NCBI GenBank assembly: GCA_947476015.1
Contig: CANJOS010000012.1
Location: 1-35,818, forward strand
DNA length: 35,818 nucleotides
Source of the DNA: Comamonadaceae bacterium
GTDB lineage: Bacteria; Pseudomonadota; Gammaproteobacteria; Burkholderiales; Burkholderiaceae_C
Direction of reading: 5' to 3'
Part shown: positions 24,618 through 33,324 of the stretch, piece by piece
How the letters are laid out: every line of letters starts with the position of its first letter
Numbering within the stretch: the stretch's first letter is position 1
Translations under genes and position numbers: made by a program
Notes under the pieces: model-generated
Seen by the model: the letters and a program-made list of their open reading frames with translations, nothing else
What the model was told of the DNA's origin: nothing
Database searches by the model: none

Positions 24618-25595
24618 ATGAACCGTAAAACATTTCATACTGTGATAGCTGCAATGCTGCTGAGCTTAGGGCTTATGGCCAGTGCGCAAGATAAACCACC
24701 CATCCGACTGCTAGTAGGCTTTCCGCCAGGCGGCGCTTCTGACAGTTTGGCCCGATTAATGGCCGAAAAATTAAGGGATCAATTAAAGCAAAATGTCATC
24801 GTCGAAAACCGCCCCGGAGTAGGCGGCCGTATTGCTGCACAAGCCATCAAAGCGGCGCCGCCCAATGGCCTGATGTACATGATTGCCCCTAACGCTACCT
24901 TCACTTTCCAACACTTGACTTATCCCGTTTCTGTTTTGGGATATGACATGAACACGGATTTCACCTCCGTCGCTCGATTGACTTCTTATCCGATGGCCAT
25001 GGTAGTCAACAGCAGCATTGGCGCGAAGAATGCCAAAGAATACATCGCTTGGCTGAAGGCTAATCCAGATAAAAATACATTTGGAACTGCCGGTCAAGGT
25101 GGTGACACTCACTTCAATGGTTTGCAATTTGGCAAATTGGCAGGCATCCCTATGCAGGTGGTCCCATACCGTGGAAACGGCCCCTTACTGATCGACATGG
25201 TCGGTGGCCAAATTCTGACGGGAAACATGCTGGCTGGTGACGCGCTTCAACATGTGAAAAGTGGCAAGCTCAATTACATTGGCGTATTTGCCCCTCAACG
25301 CTCCCCTCTCATGCCTGAATTGCCAACCATGGCGGAACAAGGTTTCGATACAGGTGGGGGCGACGGATGGATGGGTGTTTGGGGCCCTGCCAAACTCCCC
25401 ATAGCAGAACTTGAGCGAATGCAGACTGCTATCAAGAATGTGCTGGCAACACCAGAAGTGAAAGAAATGTTGATCAGCAAGTTCTTGCAGGTGTCCGACT
25501 ATCGTCCTGGCTCTGATGTCGATAAAGCTCTCCAAGCTGAATTGACGCATTGGGGTCCAATCATCAAAGCCTCGGGCTTCACACCCGCCCCCTGA
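24618..25595 (+). CDS. Bug/TctC-family substrate-binding protein (plus arm)
   Basis: This 325-aa periplasmic binding protein has a signal peptide (FHTVIAAMLLSLGLMASAQ) and the motifs IRLLVGFPPGGASDSLARLM, VIVENRPGVGGRIAAQ and YRGNGPLL. AAGGAG before the ATG is a strong ribosome site. It is paralogous to the Bug protein of the minus arm, sharing YMIAPNAT and the ending W.PIIKASGF. Within the operon it separates the acyl-CoA dehydrogenase pair from the alcohol-oxidising genes. It would capture a substrate or intermediate in the periplasm; no cognate permease is present. Confidence 0.9.
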   Translation: MNRKTFHTVIAAMLLSLGLMASAQDKPPIRLLVGFPPGGASDSLARLMAEKLRDQLKQNVIVENRPGVGGRIAAQAIKAAPPNGLMYMIAPNATFTFQHLTYPVSVLGYDMNTDFTSVARLTSYPMAMVVNSSIGAKNAKEYIAWLKANPDKNTFGTAGQGGDTHFNGLQFGKLAGIPMQVVPYRGNGPLLIDMVGGQILTGNMLAGDALQHVKSGKLNYIGVFAPQRSPLMPELPTMAEQGFDTGGGDGWMGVWGPAKLPIAELERMQTAIKNVLATPEVKEMLISKFLQVSDYRPGSDVDKALQAELTHWGPIIKASGFTPAP

Positions 25596-25618
25596 TTCAT
25601 AACCCAGTCTTACTGCGC

Positions 25619-27244
25619 ATGCAAAACTTTGATTACATTGTGATAGGCGCAGGCTCTGCAGGTTGTGTCATTGCCAATCGTCTCAGCGCCGATGGTCAAA
25701 CATCGGTGCTGCTTCTCGAAGCAGGTGGTGAGGACAACCACCCTTTAGTCCGCATGCCTGTTGGCTTTCTGAAAGCCTTACAGCGTCCTGAATTGACTTG
25801 GGGTTATGAGGGTGAACCTGAACCATTTTTAAATGGCCGAAAAATGCCTATTCCTCGGGGTCGACTGCTCGGGGGTTCCTCCTCTATCAACGGCATGTTT
25901 CACATTCGAGGCCATCGACTTGATTTCGACCATTGGCGTGATTCAGGCTGTACGGGTTGGGGTTATGAAGATGTTCTTCCTTACTTCAAACGCTCTGAAA
26001 CCAACTGGCGAGGCGCAAATCACTTTCATGGTGGAACAGGACCCTTGCAAATCAATCGTATTCGCAATCGTCATCTGTTGCCCGATCCACTCAGAGAAGC
26101 GGCAATCAAGGCGGGGCATGCCGTCAATCCTGATTACGACGGCGAAGAAATTGAAGGCATTGCTGCTGGCGATGTCGCCATTGATGCCCATGGACGTCGA
26201 AGCAGTTCTTCTACTGCCTATTTAAAGCCTGCAAAAAATCGCTCCAATTTAAAAGTTCTGACCCATGCCAAGGTCAATCGCATTTTGATTGAGGGTCAGC
26301 AGGCCGTGGGTGTGGCGTACACGCATCGAGGCCAAGTCGGTCAAGTTCATGCAAAGGCAGAAGTGATTTTGTGTGGTGGAGCCTACAACTCGCCTCACTT
26401 GCTCATGTTGTCTGGCATTGGCCCCGCTGAACAATTGAAAAAATTCCAAATTCCTGTTGTCGTAGATTTACCCGGCGTGGGTGGAAATCTGGCCGAGCAT
26501 CCTCGAATGATGCTGATGTACCGGGCCAAAAAACCCATTACCTTCATCAATCAACTGCGCTTTGACAAAGCCACTTTGGCATTTTTGCAATGGGCAATTT
26601 TTGGGAAAGGCCCCTTTGCGACGCAAATTTGCAGCGGTACGGTCTTACTGAAAACAAAATCAGAATTAGAGCGACCTGACATTCAATTGCTGTGCAATCC
26701 TGTCAGGTTTGATGCGGGGCTTTGGTTTCCCGGCATCGTGAAGCCCAAAGAACACAGTTTCTACATCACGGTCTGCTTGCTTCATCAAAAGAGTCGAGGG
26801 CGGGTCACATTGAAATCGGCCAACCCAGACGATAAGCCCAGCATTTCATTGAACTTATTTTCTGAGCCCGAAGATTTTGAAGCCATGCGCGCGGGATTGC
26901 GTGCAGCACGTGAAATTTACAGCTGTCATCCTCAAGTTGATCTGATTGATCAGGAGACTATTCCTGGTGCACATGTTCAAAGCGATGCTGATATCGATCA
27001 ATCGATTCGCGAATTAGGCGGCATCACACATCATCCTGTGGGTACCTGTGCCATGGGTATGGGGCCCCAGTCGGTGGTTGATCCAGAGCTGCGAGTTCAT
27101 GGCATCAAGGGTTTGCGCATTGCCGATGCATCGATCATGCCCACCATCCCTAGCGCAAACACCAACGCAGCCACCGTCATGATTGCTGAAAAAGCTTCAG
27201 ATTTGATCCAAGGCCGACACGCATTTTCGCATTCATCCAATTAA
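25619..27244 (+). CDS. GMC-family FAD alcohol dehydrogenase (choline dehydrogenase-like)
   Basis: This 541-aa flavoprotein starts at ATG 25619, where MQNFDYIVIGAGSAGC opens the FAD fold; an upstream frame start overlaps the Bug gene. GMC signature 1 is in GRLLGGSSSINGMFHIRG and signature 2 in GGAYNSPHLLMLSGIG. The C-terminal catalytic pair is the His of THHPVGTCAMG and the Asn of IPSANTNAATVMIA. It should oxidise a primary alcohol to an aldehyde. The aldehyde dehydrogenase gene follows after 8 bp, so the two carry alcohol to acid, feeding a CoA-activation step. Polyethylene-glycol, choline and aryl-alcohol dehydrogenases share this fold, so the substrate is open. Confidence 0.92.
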   Translation: MQNFDYIVIGAGSAGCVIANRLSADGQTSVLLLEAGGEDNHPLVRMPVGFLKALQRPELTWGYEGEPEPFLNGRKMPIPRGRLLGGSSSINGMFHIRGHRLDFDHWRDSGCTGWGYEDVLPYFKRSETNWRGANHFHGGTGPLQINRIRNRHLLPDPLREAAIKAGHAVNPDYDGEEIEGIAAGDVAIDAHGRRSSSSTAYLKPAKNRSNLKVLTHAKVNRILIEGQQAVGVAYTHRGQVGQVHAKAEVILCGGAYNSPHLLMLSGIGPAEQLKKFQIPVVVDLPGVGGNLAEHPRMMLMYRAKKPITFINQLRFDKATLAFLQWAIFGKGPFATQICSGTVLLKTKSELERPDIQLLCNPVRFDAGLWFPGIVKPKEHSFYITVCLLHQKSRGRVTLKSANPDDKPSISLNLFSEPEDFEAMRAGLRAAREIYSCHPQVDLIDQETIPGAHVQSDADIDQSIRELGGITHHPVGTCAMGMGPQSVVDPELRVHGIKGLRIADASIMPTIPSANTNAATVMIAEKASDLIQGRHAFSHSSN

Positions 27245-27252
27245 CACCTCTC

Positions 27253-28737
27253 ATGAACACATTGCTTAAGACATTTCCACCAATTTTGAATCAGCCTTTG
27301 AAAATGCTGATTGATGGTCAATGGGTCTCAAGCCAAAGTGGTGCCACTCTGTCGGTCATCAATCCTTCGAATGGTCAAGTGATTGCGCAAGAAAGTTTGG
27401 GTGGGCAGGTGGATGTTGATCTGGCCGTTCAAGCAGCCAGACGCGCACTGGATTCGGGGCCTTGGCAAAAAATGAGGCCATCAGAACGCACTCGTTTGAT
27501 GCTCAAATTGGCCGATACCATTGAACAAAACGGCGACGAGTTGGCGATGTTGGAAACCCTGAACACTGGTAAGCCTTTGAAAATGGCCCGAGCCTTTGAC
27601 ATCAGCATGGCTGCCGAATGTCTTCGTTACAACGCTGGTTGGGCAACCAAACTCCATGGCGAAACTCGCAACGTTTCTCTGCCCGGCGAATGGCATGCCT
27701 TCACGCTGCGTGAACCTGTTGGGGTGGTCGGCTTGATCGTGCCTTGGAACGTACCTCTTGCGATGGCTGTTAGCAAAATTGCACCTGCGATTGCAGCCGG
27801 CTGCACTGTGGTTCTTAAACCTGCAGAGCTCACACCGCTTACAGCATTGCGTTTGGGTGAATTGATTCAAGAAGTTGGATTTCCAGCAGGCGTCATCAAC
27901 ATGGTCACAGGCTTGGGTCATGAAGCAGGTCAAGCCATTGTGTCGCATCCAGGCATCGACAAAATTTCCTTCACAGGTTCTACCGCAGTTGGCAAGTCAA
28001 TTTTGGCCGCTGCTTCTGGCAACCTCAAACGCGTTGCTTTGGAATTGGGTGGTAAGTCACCCGTTTTCATCTTTGCCGATGCCGACTTGGAACGTGCCAT
28101 GGATGCTGCAGCACGCGGCATTTTTGGCAATACAGGACAAGTCTGTGCTGCAGGTTCACGCTTGTTTGTTCACAAAAAAGTAGCTGACCGCGTCATTGAG
28201 GGCATTGCGCAGCGAGCTCGTCAATTGAAAGTTGCCTCTGGTTTGTCGCCAGATGCAGAAATGGGTCCGGTGATATCTGAACGACAACGAGAACGTGTTT
28301 TGGAATACATCGCCAGTGGCCGAGAAGATGGCGCTGAAATTGTCACAGGAGGAGAGGCCATCCAAGGGGAAGGTTTTTTTGTGCAGCCAACAGTCATTGT
28401 GAATACCCATCCGCGCATGAAAATTGTGCAAGAAGAAATATTTGGACCTGTTCTGTCAACCCAAATTTTTGATGACGAAAGCCTTGAGCAACTGGCGGAA
28501 CGGGGTAACGACTCTATTTATGGCCTGTCATCTAGCATTTGGACGCGCGACTTGCGTACAGCTCACCAAATGATCAGGCGACTCAAAGCGGGCAACGTTC
28601 GCGTAAACGCGGCAGCTGCTCTTGACTTTGCCATGCCCTTTGGAGGCTACAAGCAATCTGGTTGGGGCAGGGAAAACGGTCGTGAAGGGGTCGAAGCCTA
28701 TACCGAATTGAAATCTGTGGCCATTGATTTGAATTGA
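27253..28737 (+). CDS. NAD(P)-dependent aldehyde dehydrogenase
   Basis: This 494-aa aldehyde dehydrogenase has the expected catalytic residues: Asn166 (VPWNVPLA), Glu264 (LELGGKSP), and nucleophile Cys298 (GNTGQVCAAGS). The cofactor loop is FTGSTAVGKSI. The C-terminal MPFGGYKQSGWGREN block is typical of the betaine-aldehyde/phenylacetaldehyde dehydrogenase group. It should oxidise the product of the preceding GMC enzyme to a carboxylic acid. It is 36 bp upstream of the thiolase gene in the same operon. Confidence 0.93.
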   Translation: MNTLLKTFPPILNQPLKMLIDGQWVSSQSGATLSVINPSNGQVIAQESLGGQVDVDLAVQAARRALDSGPWQKMRPSERTRLMLKLADTIEQNGDELAMLETLNTGKPLKMARAFDISMAAECLRYNAGWATKLHGETRNVSLPGEWHAFTLREPVGVVGLIVPWNVPLAMAVSKIAPAIAAGCTVVLKPAELTPLTALRLGELIQEVGFPAGVINMVTGLGHEAGQAIVSHPGIDKISFTGSTAVGKSILAAASGNLKRVALELGGKSPVFIFADADLERAMDAAARGIFGNTGQVCAAGSRLFVHKKVADRVIEGIAQRARQLKVASGLSPDAEMGPVISERQRERVLEYIASGREDGAEIVTGGEAIQGEGFFVQPTVIVNTHPRMKIVQEEIFGPVLSTQIFDDESLEQLAERGNDSIYGLSSSIWTRDLRTAHQMIRRLKAGNVRVNAAAALDFAMPFGGYKQSGWGRENGREGVEAYTELKSVAIDLN

Positions 28738-28773
28738 ATGCGCAATTAACACCATGAATAGGAAAGCAACAAC

Positions 28774-29991
28774 ATGAGTTTGAACGGATCCGCCTACATC
28801 GTCGGAGCCTATGAGCACCCTACTCGGAAGGCAGACAATCTGTCAGTCGTGCGTTTACACGCCGATGTGGCAAAGGGGGCGCTGGAAGACGCTGGGCTGT
28901 CTAAAGCTGACATTGATGGCTATTTTTGTGCCGGAGATGCACCAGGTTTAGGCACCACCACCATGGCCGAATATTTGGGGCTGAAATTGCGCCATGTTGA
29001 CTCCACAGAATGTGGTGGTTCTGCGCCGATACTGCACGTGGCTCATGCCGCTGAAGCCATTGCGGCAGGTCGATGCAATGTTGCTTTGATCACCTTGGCC
29101 GGTCGCCCTCGTGCGCAAATGGCTGCGGCACAAGCTGCAGCCAAAGATGGCAAAGGTGGCAAAGCACCTTTGGCGTTGAAACCGCCCGATCCAGATGCGC
29201 CTGAATTGGCATTTGAATTGCCCTATGGTCCTGCAACCCAAAACCTCTATGCCTTGGTCGCCAAGCGTCATATGCATGAATTTGGCACCACCAGTGAGCA
29301 ATTGGCATGGATCAAGGTGGCGGCTTCTCACCATGCACAACACAACGTCAATGCCATGCTCAGAGATGTGGTCACCGTTGAAGACGTGATTCAATCGCCC
29401 ATGGTCAGCGATCCATTGCATCGCCTCGATTGCTGTGTCATGAGCGATGGCGGGGGCGCGCTGATTGTGGCTCGGCCAGAAATTGCTCGTGAGATAGCGC
29501 GTAAAAATGGACGGGCATTGGTCATGGTGAGGGGCACAGGAGAAGCTCCCAAGCATGGCATGGGGGGGCAAATTGATTTGACGTATTCTGCTGCTGCCTT
29601 TTCAGGTCCGATGGCCTTTGCAGAGGCCGGCCTCACGCCGCAGGATATTCAATATGCATCCCTTTACGACAGCTTCACCATCACTGTGCTGATGCAACTT
29701 GAAGATCTCGGCTTTTGCAAAAAAGGACAAGGTGGAAAATTTGTCATGGATGGCAATCTTATTTCTGGCATTGGCAAGCTTCCCTTCAACACCGATGGCG
29801 GCGGACTTTGCAACAACCATCCAGCAAACCGGGGTGGCATGACCAAGGTCATTGAAGCTGTTCGCCAATTGAGAGGCGAAGCACATTCCTCTGTGCAAGT
29901 TCCCAACTGTTCATTGGCATTGGCCAGTGGCATTGGTGGCGCATTGGCCTCTCGCCATACTGCCGCCACCCTGATTTTGGAAAGACGCTGA
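28774..29991 (+). CDS. SCP2-type thiolase/thiolase-like aldolase
   Basis: This 405-aa protein belongs to the SCP2/non-specific lipid-transfer thiolase branch. It retains the first cysteine, Cys80 (DSTECGGSAP), and His349 (CNNHPANRGG); the usual second catalytic Cys near the C-terminus is not in its standard context (ALASGIGGALASRHTAA). It could cleave a 3-oxoacyl-CoA with CoA, or act as a retro-aldolase like Ltp2 of steroid side-chain degradation. The second option is raised by the DUF35 gene one base downstream, since Ltp2 works with a DUF35 partner. AGGAAA precedes the ATG by 8 bases. Confidence 0.87.
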   Translation: MSLNGSAYIVGAYEHPTRKADNLSVVRLHADVAKGALEDAGLSKADIDGYFCAGDAPGLGTTTMAEYLGLKLRHVDSTECGGSAPILHVAHAAEAIAAGRCNVALITLAGRPRAQMAAAQAAAKDGKGGKAPLALKPPDPDAPELAFELPYGPATQNLYALVAKRHMHEFGTTSEQLAWIKVAASHHAQHNVNAMLRDVVTVEDVIQSPMVSDPLHRLDCCVMSDGGGALIVARPEIAREIARKNGRALVMVRGTGEAPKHGMGGQIDLTYSAAAFSGPMAFAEAGLTPQDIQYASLYDSFTITVLMQLEDLGFCKKGQGGKFVMDGNLISGIGKLPFNTDGGGLCNNHPANRGGMTKVIEAVRQLRGEAHSSVQVPNCSLALASGIGGALASRHTAATLILERR

Positions 29992-29992
29992 A

Positions 29993-30373
29993 ATGAGAAA
30001 AATACCTGCACCCCGCGTACTTCCAGAAACGATTGAATTTTGGAAAGCAGCTGATGAAGGTCGTTATGTGGTGAAAAAATGCACCGCATGTCAGCAAGTT
30101 CACTATTACCCCCGAGACATCTGTCCTTTTTGCTTGAGCGCAGAGACCGTATGGCAAGAATCAGCCGGAACAGGCATTGTGTATTCATTCAGCACCATGG
30201 GCAAAGATGAGTCTGCCTACACCGTGGCCTACATCACATTGGACGAAGGTTTCACGGTCATGAGCAATTTGGTGGAATGTGATCCGGAACAGGTCAAATT
30301 GGGTCAAAAAGTACGCGTTGTTTTTCAACCCACAGAGGGTGGACATGCCGTTCCCATGTTCACTCCTGTGTAA
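29993..30373 (+). CDS. DUF35 Zn-ribbon/OB-fold protein
   Basis: This 126-aa protein has a rubredoxin-like zinc ribbon with Cys30, Cys33, Cys44 and Cys47 (CTACQQVHYYPRDICPFC), then an OB-fold (GIVYSFSTMGKDESAYTVAY). Such proteins bind acyl-CoA and pair with SCP2-type thiolases or Ltp2-type aldolases, positioning the CoA tail. Its start lies one base after the thiolase stop, implying coupled translation and a fixed complex. Confidence 0.9.
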   Translation: MRKIPAPRVLPETIEFWKAADEGRYVVKKCTACQQVHYYPRDICPFCLSAETVWQESAGTGIVYSFSTMGKDESAYTVAYITLDEGFTVMSNLVECDPEQVKLGQKVRVVFQPTEGGHAVPMFTPV

Positions 30374-30384
30374 AGGACTTTTCA

Positions 30385-31587
30385 ATGACGACTGAAAGAA
30401 AAGGCCCCCTGTCTCGATTCACAGTTTTGGATGCCACACGCGTTCGTGCAGGTCCTACTGCCATTCGAACTTTCGCCGATCTGGGTGCAAGGGTGATCAA
30501 GCTGGAAATTCCGTCAGGTGCGCCAGGGGGCGACGACATGATTGGCGGTCGAGATCACAATCGCGCTGACTATGAAAATTTGCATCGTAACAAAGAGAGC
30601 CTCACGCTCAACATGAAGGAGCCTGAGGGACAGGATATTCTGGCGAAGTTGGTCAAAAAAGCCGATGTCTTTATAGAAAATTTTCGACCCGATGTAAAAC
30701 ATCGCTTGGGCATCGGTCCCGAACAACTTCATCTAATCAACCCACGGCTGGTTTATGCCAGTATTTCTGGTTTTGGACAAGATGGTCCCTATGCCAAGTG
30801 GCCAGGCTTTGACTCCATTGCACAAGGCATGGGCGGTTTGATGAGTGTGACTGGCAAGCCCGGTGAAGGTCCCATGCGCGTTGGCATTCCCATTGCCGAT
30901 TTATGTTCTGGTCATTTTTGTGCTCAAGCCATTATGGCGGCATTGCTCGAGAGGGAAGAGAGTGGCAAAGGACAATGGGTGCATACCTCTTTGTTGGAAT
31001 CACAAATCGCCATGCTTGATTTCCAAGCTGCGCAGTGGTTGATCGATCACAAAGTTCCAAAATCTACGGGCAACGAACATCCTTTGACGGTGCCTACCGG
31101 CGTTTTTGAAACCAGTGATGGTCATCTGAATGTAGCGGCCATTGGCCAAGGCATGTGGAAACGCCTTTGCGCAGCACTTGAACTTCCACAGCTGATTGAT
31201 GAACCTGGCATGGGTTCAGACCCTGAGCGTGTCACCAACAGAGCCAAGGTCAATGCAGCGGTCGGCGCAGCTTTCAAAATGAGAAGTACATCCGCATGGA
31301 CAAAAATTCTCATTGATGCTGGTGTGCCATGCGGTCCCATCTACAACATCGACAAAATGTTTGAAGATGCACAAGTTCAACATCTAGGAATGGCCCGTAC
31401 CCTGCATCACCCAGATTTGGGAGATATCCAAGTTGTGAATTTACCCATGCAATTTTCTTCTCATCCCCGAAACAAAGGTCCCATGAAAGCTGCACCTGAG
31501 CAGGGTGACCACACCGTCGCCATTCTGCACGAATTAGGCTATAACAATTTACAAATCGATCAACTGCGCGAGCAGTTTGTTGTCTGA
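30385..31587 (+). CDS. CaiB/BaiF family CoA-transferase (class III)
   Basis: This 400-aa class III CoA-transferase moves CoA between carboxylic acids. The N-terminal LDATRVRAGPTAIRTFADLG and IKLEIPSG blocks and the catalytic Asp172 (GIPIADLCSG), which forms the acyl-enzyme, are present, as are ENFRPDV and SISGFGQDGPY. It probably activates the pathway acid with a CoA taken from a product such as acetyl- or succinyl-CoA. With the NDP-forming synthetase the arm has two CoA-activation routes, perhaps for two acids at different stages. Confidence 0.93.
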   Translation: MTTERKGPLSRFTVLDATRVRAGPTAIRTFADLGARVIKLEIPSGAPGGDDMIGGRDHNRADYENLHRNKESLTLNMKEPEGQDILAKLVKKADVFIENFRPDVKHRLGIGPEQLHLINPRLVYASISGFGQDGPYAKWPGFDSIAQGMGGLMSVTGKPGEGPMRVGIPIADLCSGHFCAQAIMAALLEREESGKGQWVHTSLLESQIAMLDFQAAQWLIDHKVPKSTGNEHPLTVPTGVFETSDGHLNVAAIGQGMWKRLCAALELPQLIDEPGMGSDPERVTNRAKVNAAVGAAFKMRSTSAWTKILIDAGVPCGPIYNIDKMFEDAQVQHLGMARTLHHPDLGDIQVVNLPMQFSSHPRNKGPMKAAPEQGDHTVAILHELGYNNLQIDQLREQFVV

Positions 31588-31614
31588 CCGCTGAGACCTT
31601 CTGAAAGAAAAACA

Positions 31615-32616
31615 ATGGCCAAATTAGTTGCAGCATTCGGCTCCTCACACAGCATCATGCTTGTCTCGCAACGAGAAGACTGGCAGCATGGTTTCAAAGT
31701 CATTGACCTTAAAAATCCCCACTATTTCGACAAGGACGGACTTCAAACTAACTACGCGGCTCTGCTGGCCAGTGCGCCGCCAAACACAGAGGCCATGGTG
31801 ACACCCGAGAAAATGGGAGAACGCTATGACGCAGCACAAGCCAGCATGGATACGTTACATGAACGTATCGTCGCTGCAAAACTTGATGTGCTTCTGATCG
31901 TCGGAGACGATCAAAATGAATTGTTTCGGACCAGCAACAATCCCGCCATGGCCATTTTTTATGGCCCCAGCATTCGCAATACGGCGCGTGAGCCTGCTAA
32001 CCCCTCAGATCCCTGGCCTAAGACTGCAAGGATGTGGCGACATGAGCCAGAAGTAGACAAAGAATATCCTGTGAAAAGCGATTTGGCGGAATGGCTGATT
32101 CGTCAACTCTGCGATCGTGAGTTTGATATCGCAGCGATGGACGGCTTGACCTTAGGACAGTCAGAAGGGCATGCGTTCCAGTTTGTTCACCGTAGACTTT
32201 TGAAGGAACATGAAATCCCTGTCATTCCAGTCATTCTGAACACCTTTGATCCGCCCAACCAACCCACACCTAAACGATGTGTTGCGCTAGGAAAAGCCTT
32301 GCGCGAATTGATAAGCTTGTGGCACGAAGACATTCGTGTGGGCGTCATTGCATCGGGTGGTTTAAGTCATTTTGTAGTTGATGAAGCGCTTGACCATCAA
32401 GTCTTGAACGCCATCCGTGACAAAGATTCTCAAACCTTGTCCAGCTTTGACCCCAAACATTTACAAGCAGGCAGTTCAGAGATTCGGAATTGGTTGGTGG
32501 TGGGGGAAATGGCCAAAGCTCTCGATCTCGAATGGGTAGAGTACATCCCAGGTTATCGAACTCCGGCTTTAACAGGAACTGGGCTGGCATTTGCCGCTTG
32601 GAAAACAATTGATTAA
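31615..32616 (+). CDS. LigB-type (class III) extradiol ring-cleavage dioxygenase homologue with altered metal site
   Basis: This 333-aa protein matches the LigB superfamily. His12 (GSSHSIML) is the first metal ligand, Glu290 (AGSSEIRNWL) the third, and His252 (ASGGLSHF) the catalytic His. At the second ligand, where LigB has His61 in a NDH context, this protein reads VGDDQNELF, so Gln100 (or Asp99) takes its place. Other family members with a DDQ motif exist, so this is a branch feature and not a mutation in this copy. It would open a catechol- or gallate-like ring next to a hydroxyl, or catalyse a related step. It has no small LigA subunit gene nearby. Confidence 0.85.
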   Translation: MAKLVAAFGSSHSIMLVSQREDWQHGFKVIDLKNPHYFDKDGLQTNYAALLASAPPNTEAMVTPEKMGERYDAAQASMDTLHERIVAAKLDVLLIVGDDQNELFRTSNNPAMAIFYGPSIRNTAREPANPSDPWPKTARMWRHEPEVDKEYPVKSDLAEWLIRQLCDREFDIAAMDGLTLGQSEGHAFQFVHRRLLKEHEIPVIPVILNTFDPPNQPTPKRCVALGKALRELISLWHEDIRVGVIASGGLSHFVVDEALDHQVLNAIRDKDSQTLSSFDPKHLQAGSSEIRNWLVVGEMAKALDLEWVEYIPGYRTPALTGTGLAFAAWKTID

Positions 32617-32637
32617 CTTAACTATCTCAACAATTTT

Positions 32638-33324
32638 ATGAATGACCCTCAGGTACAACGTTTGCGCCGTTTAGATGTGTGTGCTGTCTCTGATGCACTG
32701 GATAAATTGCAACTCAGTGGTGTGGTCACAGGTTTGCCTCTTCGAAGCAATGGACCAGGAGGCAACAGTCGAATCGCTGGTCGAGCTGTGACCATGAAAG
32801 TAGGTCCTGGCGCACCGCCATCTGGACCCCCTGTGCATTTAGGTTGCACCGCCATTGAAAACTCAAACAGTGACAATGTCATTGTGGTGGAACAACGCTC
32901 TGGCGTTGAAGCCGGATGTTGGGGCGGACTCCTGACGCTAGGCGCCAAGGTGAGAGGCGTTGCGGGTGTCGTTGCTGATGGTCCATTGCGCGATGTAGAC
33001 GAAGCCATCGCCTATGAATTTCCAATCTACAGTCGAAGCCTGACCTCTAGAACAGCCAGAACGCGAGTGGTTGAATTAGGTACACAAATTCCCATCACGG
33101 TCGGTGCAACGGCCGGAGGAGAAGTTGTAGTTCAGCCAGGTGACTATGTGCTGGCTGACCGAAGTGCCGTGATTTTCATTTCTTCAACTGACATCGAACG
33201 AGTTCTGGATACTGCCGAGATGATTGTGGCCAAAGAAGCGGTCATGGCCAAAGCTATTTTGTCAGGCACGCCCATTGCCAAGGTGATGGGCGGCAATTAC
33301 GAACAGATGCTTGAAAGACAATGA
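32638..33324 (+). CDS. RraA/LigK-like aldolase family protein 1
   Basis: This 228-aa protein is of the RraA/HMG-aldolase fold, which includes 4-carboxy-4-hydroxy-2-oxoadipate aldolase (LigK/ProA), an enzyme giving pyruvate and oxaloacetate. It has SDALDKL near the start, WGGLLT (95-100) and Arg118-Asp119 in DGPLRDVDE, the R-D-x2-E pattern reported for HMG/CHA aldolases. The C-terminal GDYVLADRSAV departs from the usual GD-x-DGV. It is the first of three adjacent paralogs and overlaps the next by 4 bases. Confidence 0.85.
   Translation: MNDPQVQRLRRLDVCAVSDALDKLQLSGVVTGLPLRSNGPGGNSRIAGRAVTMKVGPGAPPSGPPVHLGCTAIENSNSDNVIVVEQRSGVEAGCWGGLLTLGAKVRGVAGVVADGPLRDVDEAIAYEFPIYSRSLTSRTARTRVVELGTQIPITVGATAGGEVVVQPGDYVLADRSAVIFISSTDIERVLDTAEMIVAKEAVMAKAILSGTPIAKVMGGNYEQMLERQ

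Noticed and set aside
28948-29571. 207-codon open frame on the minus strand
   Set aside because: It lies wholly inside the thiolase gene on the other strand; the thiolase has clear family motifs and this frame has none.
29664-30188. 174-codon open frame on the minus strand
   Set aside because: It overlaps the thiolase and DUF35 genes, both of which are well supported. It shows no domain or ribosome site.
31615-32616. Calling the dioxygenase gene ligB or desB
   Set aside because: The changed metal ligand, greater length and absence of a LigA-like subunit do not justify a specific gene name.
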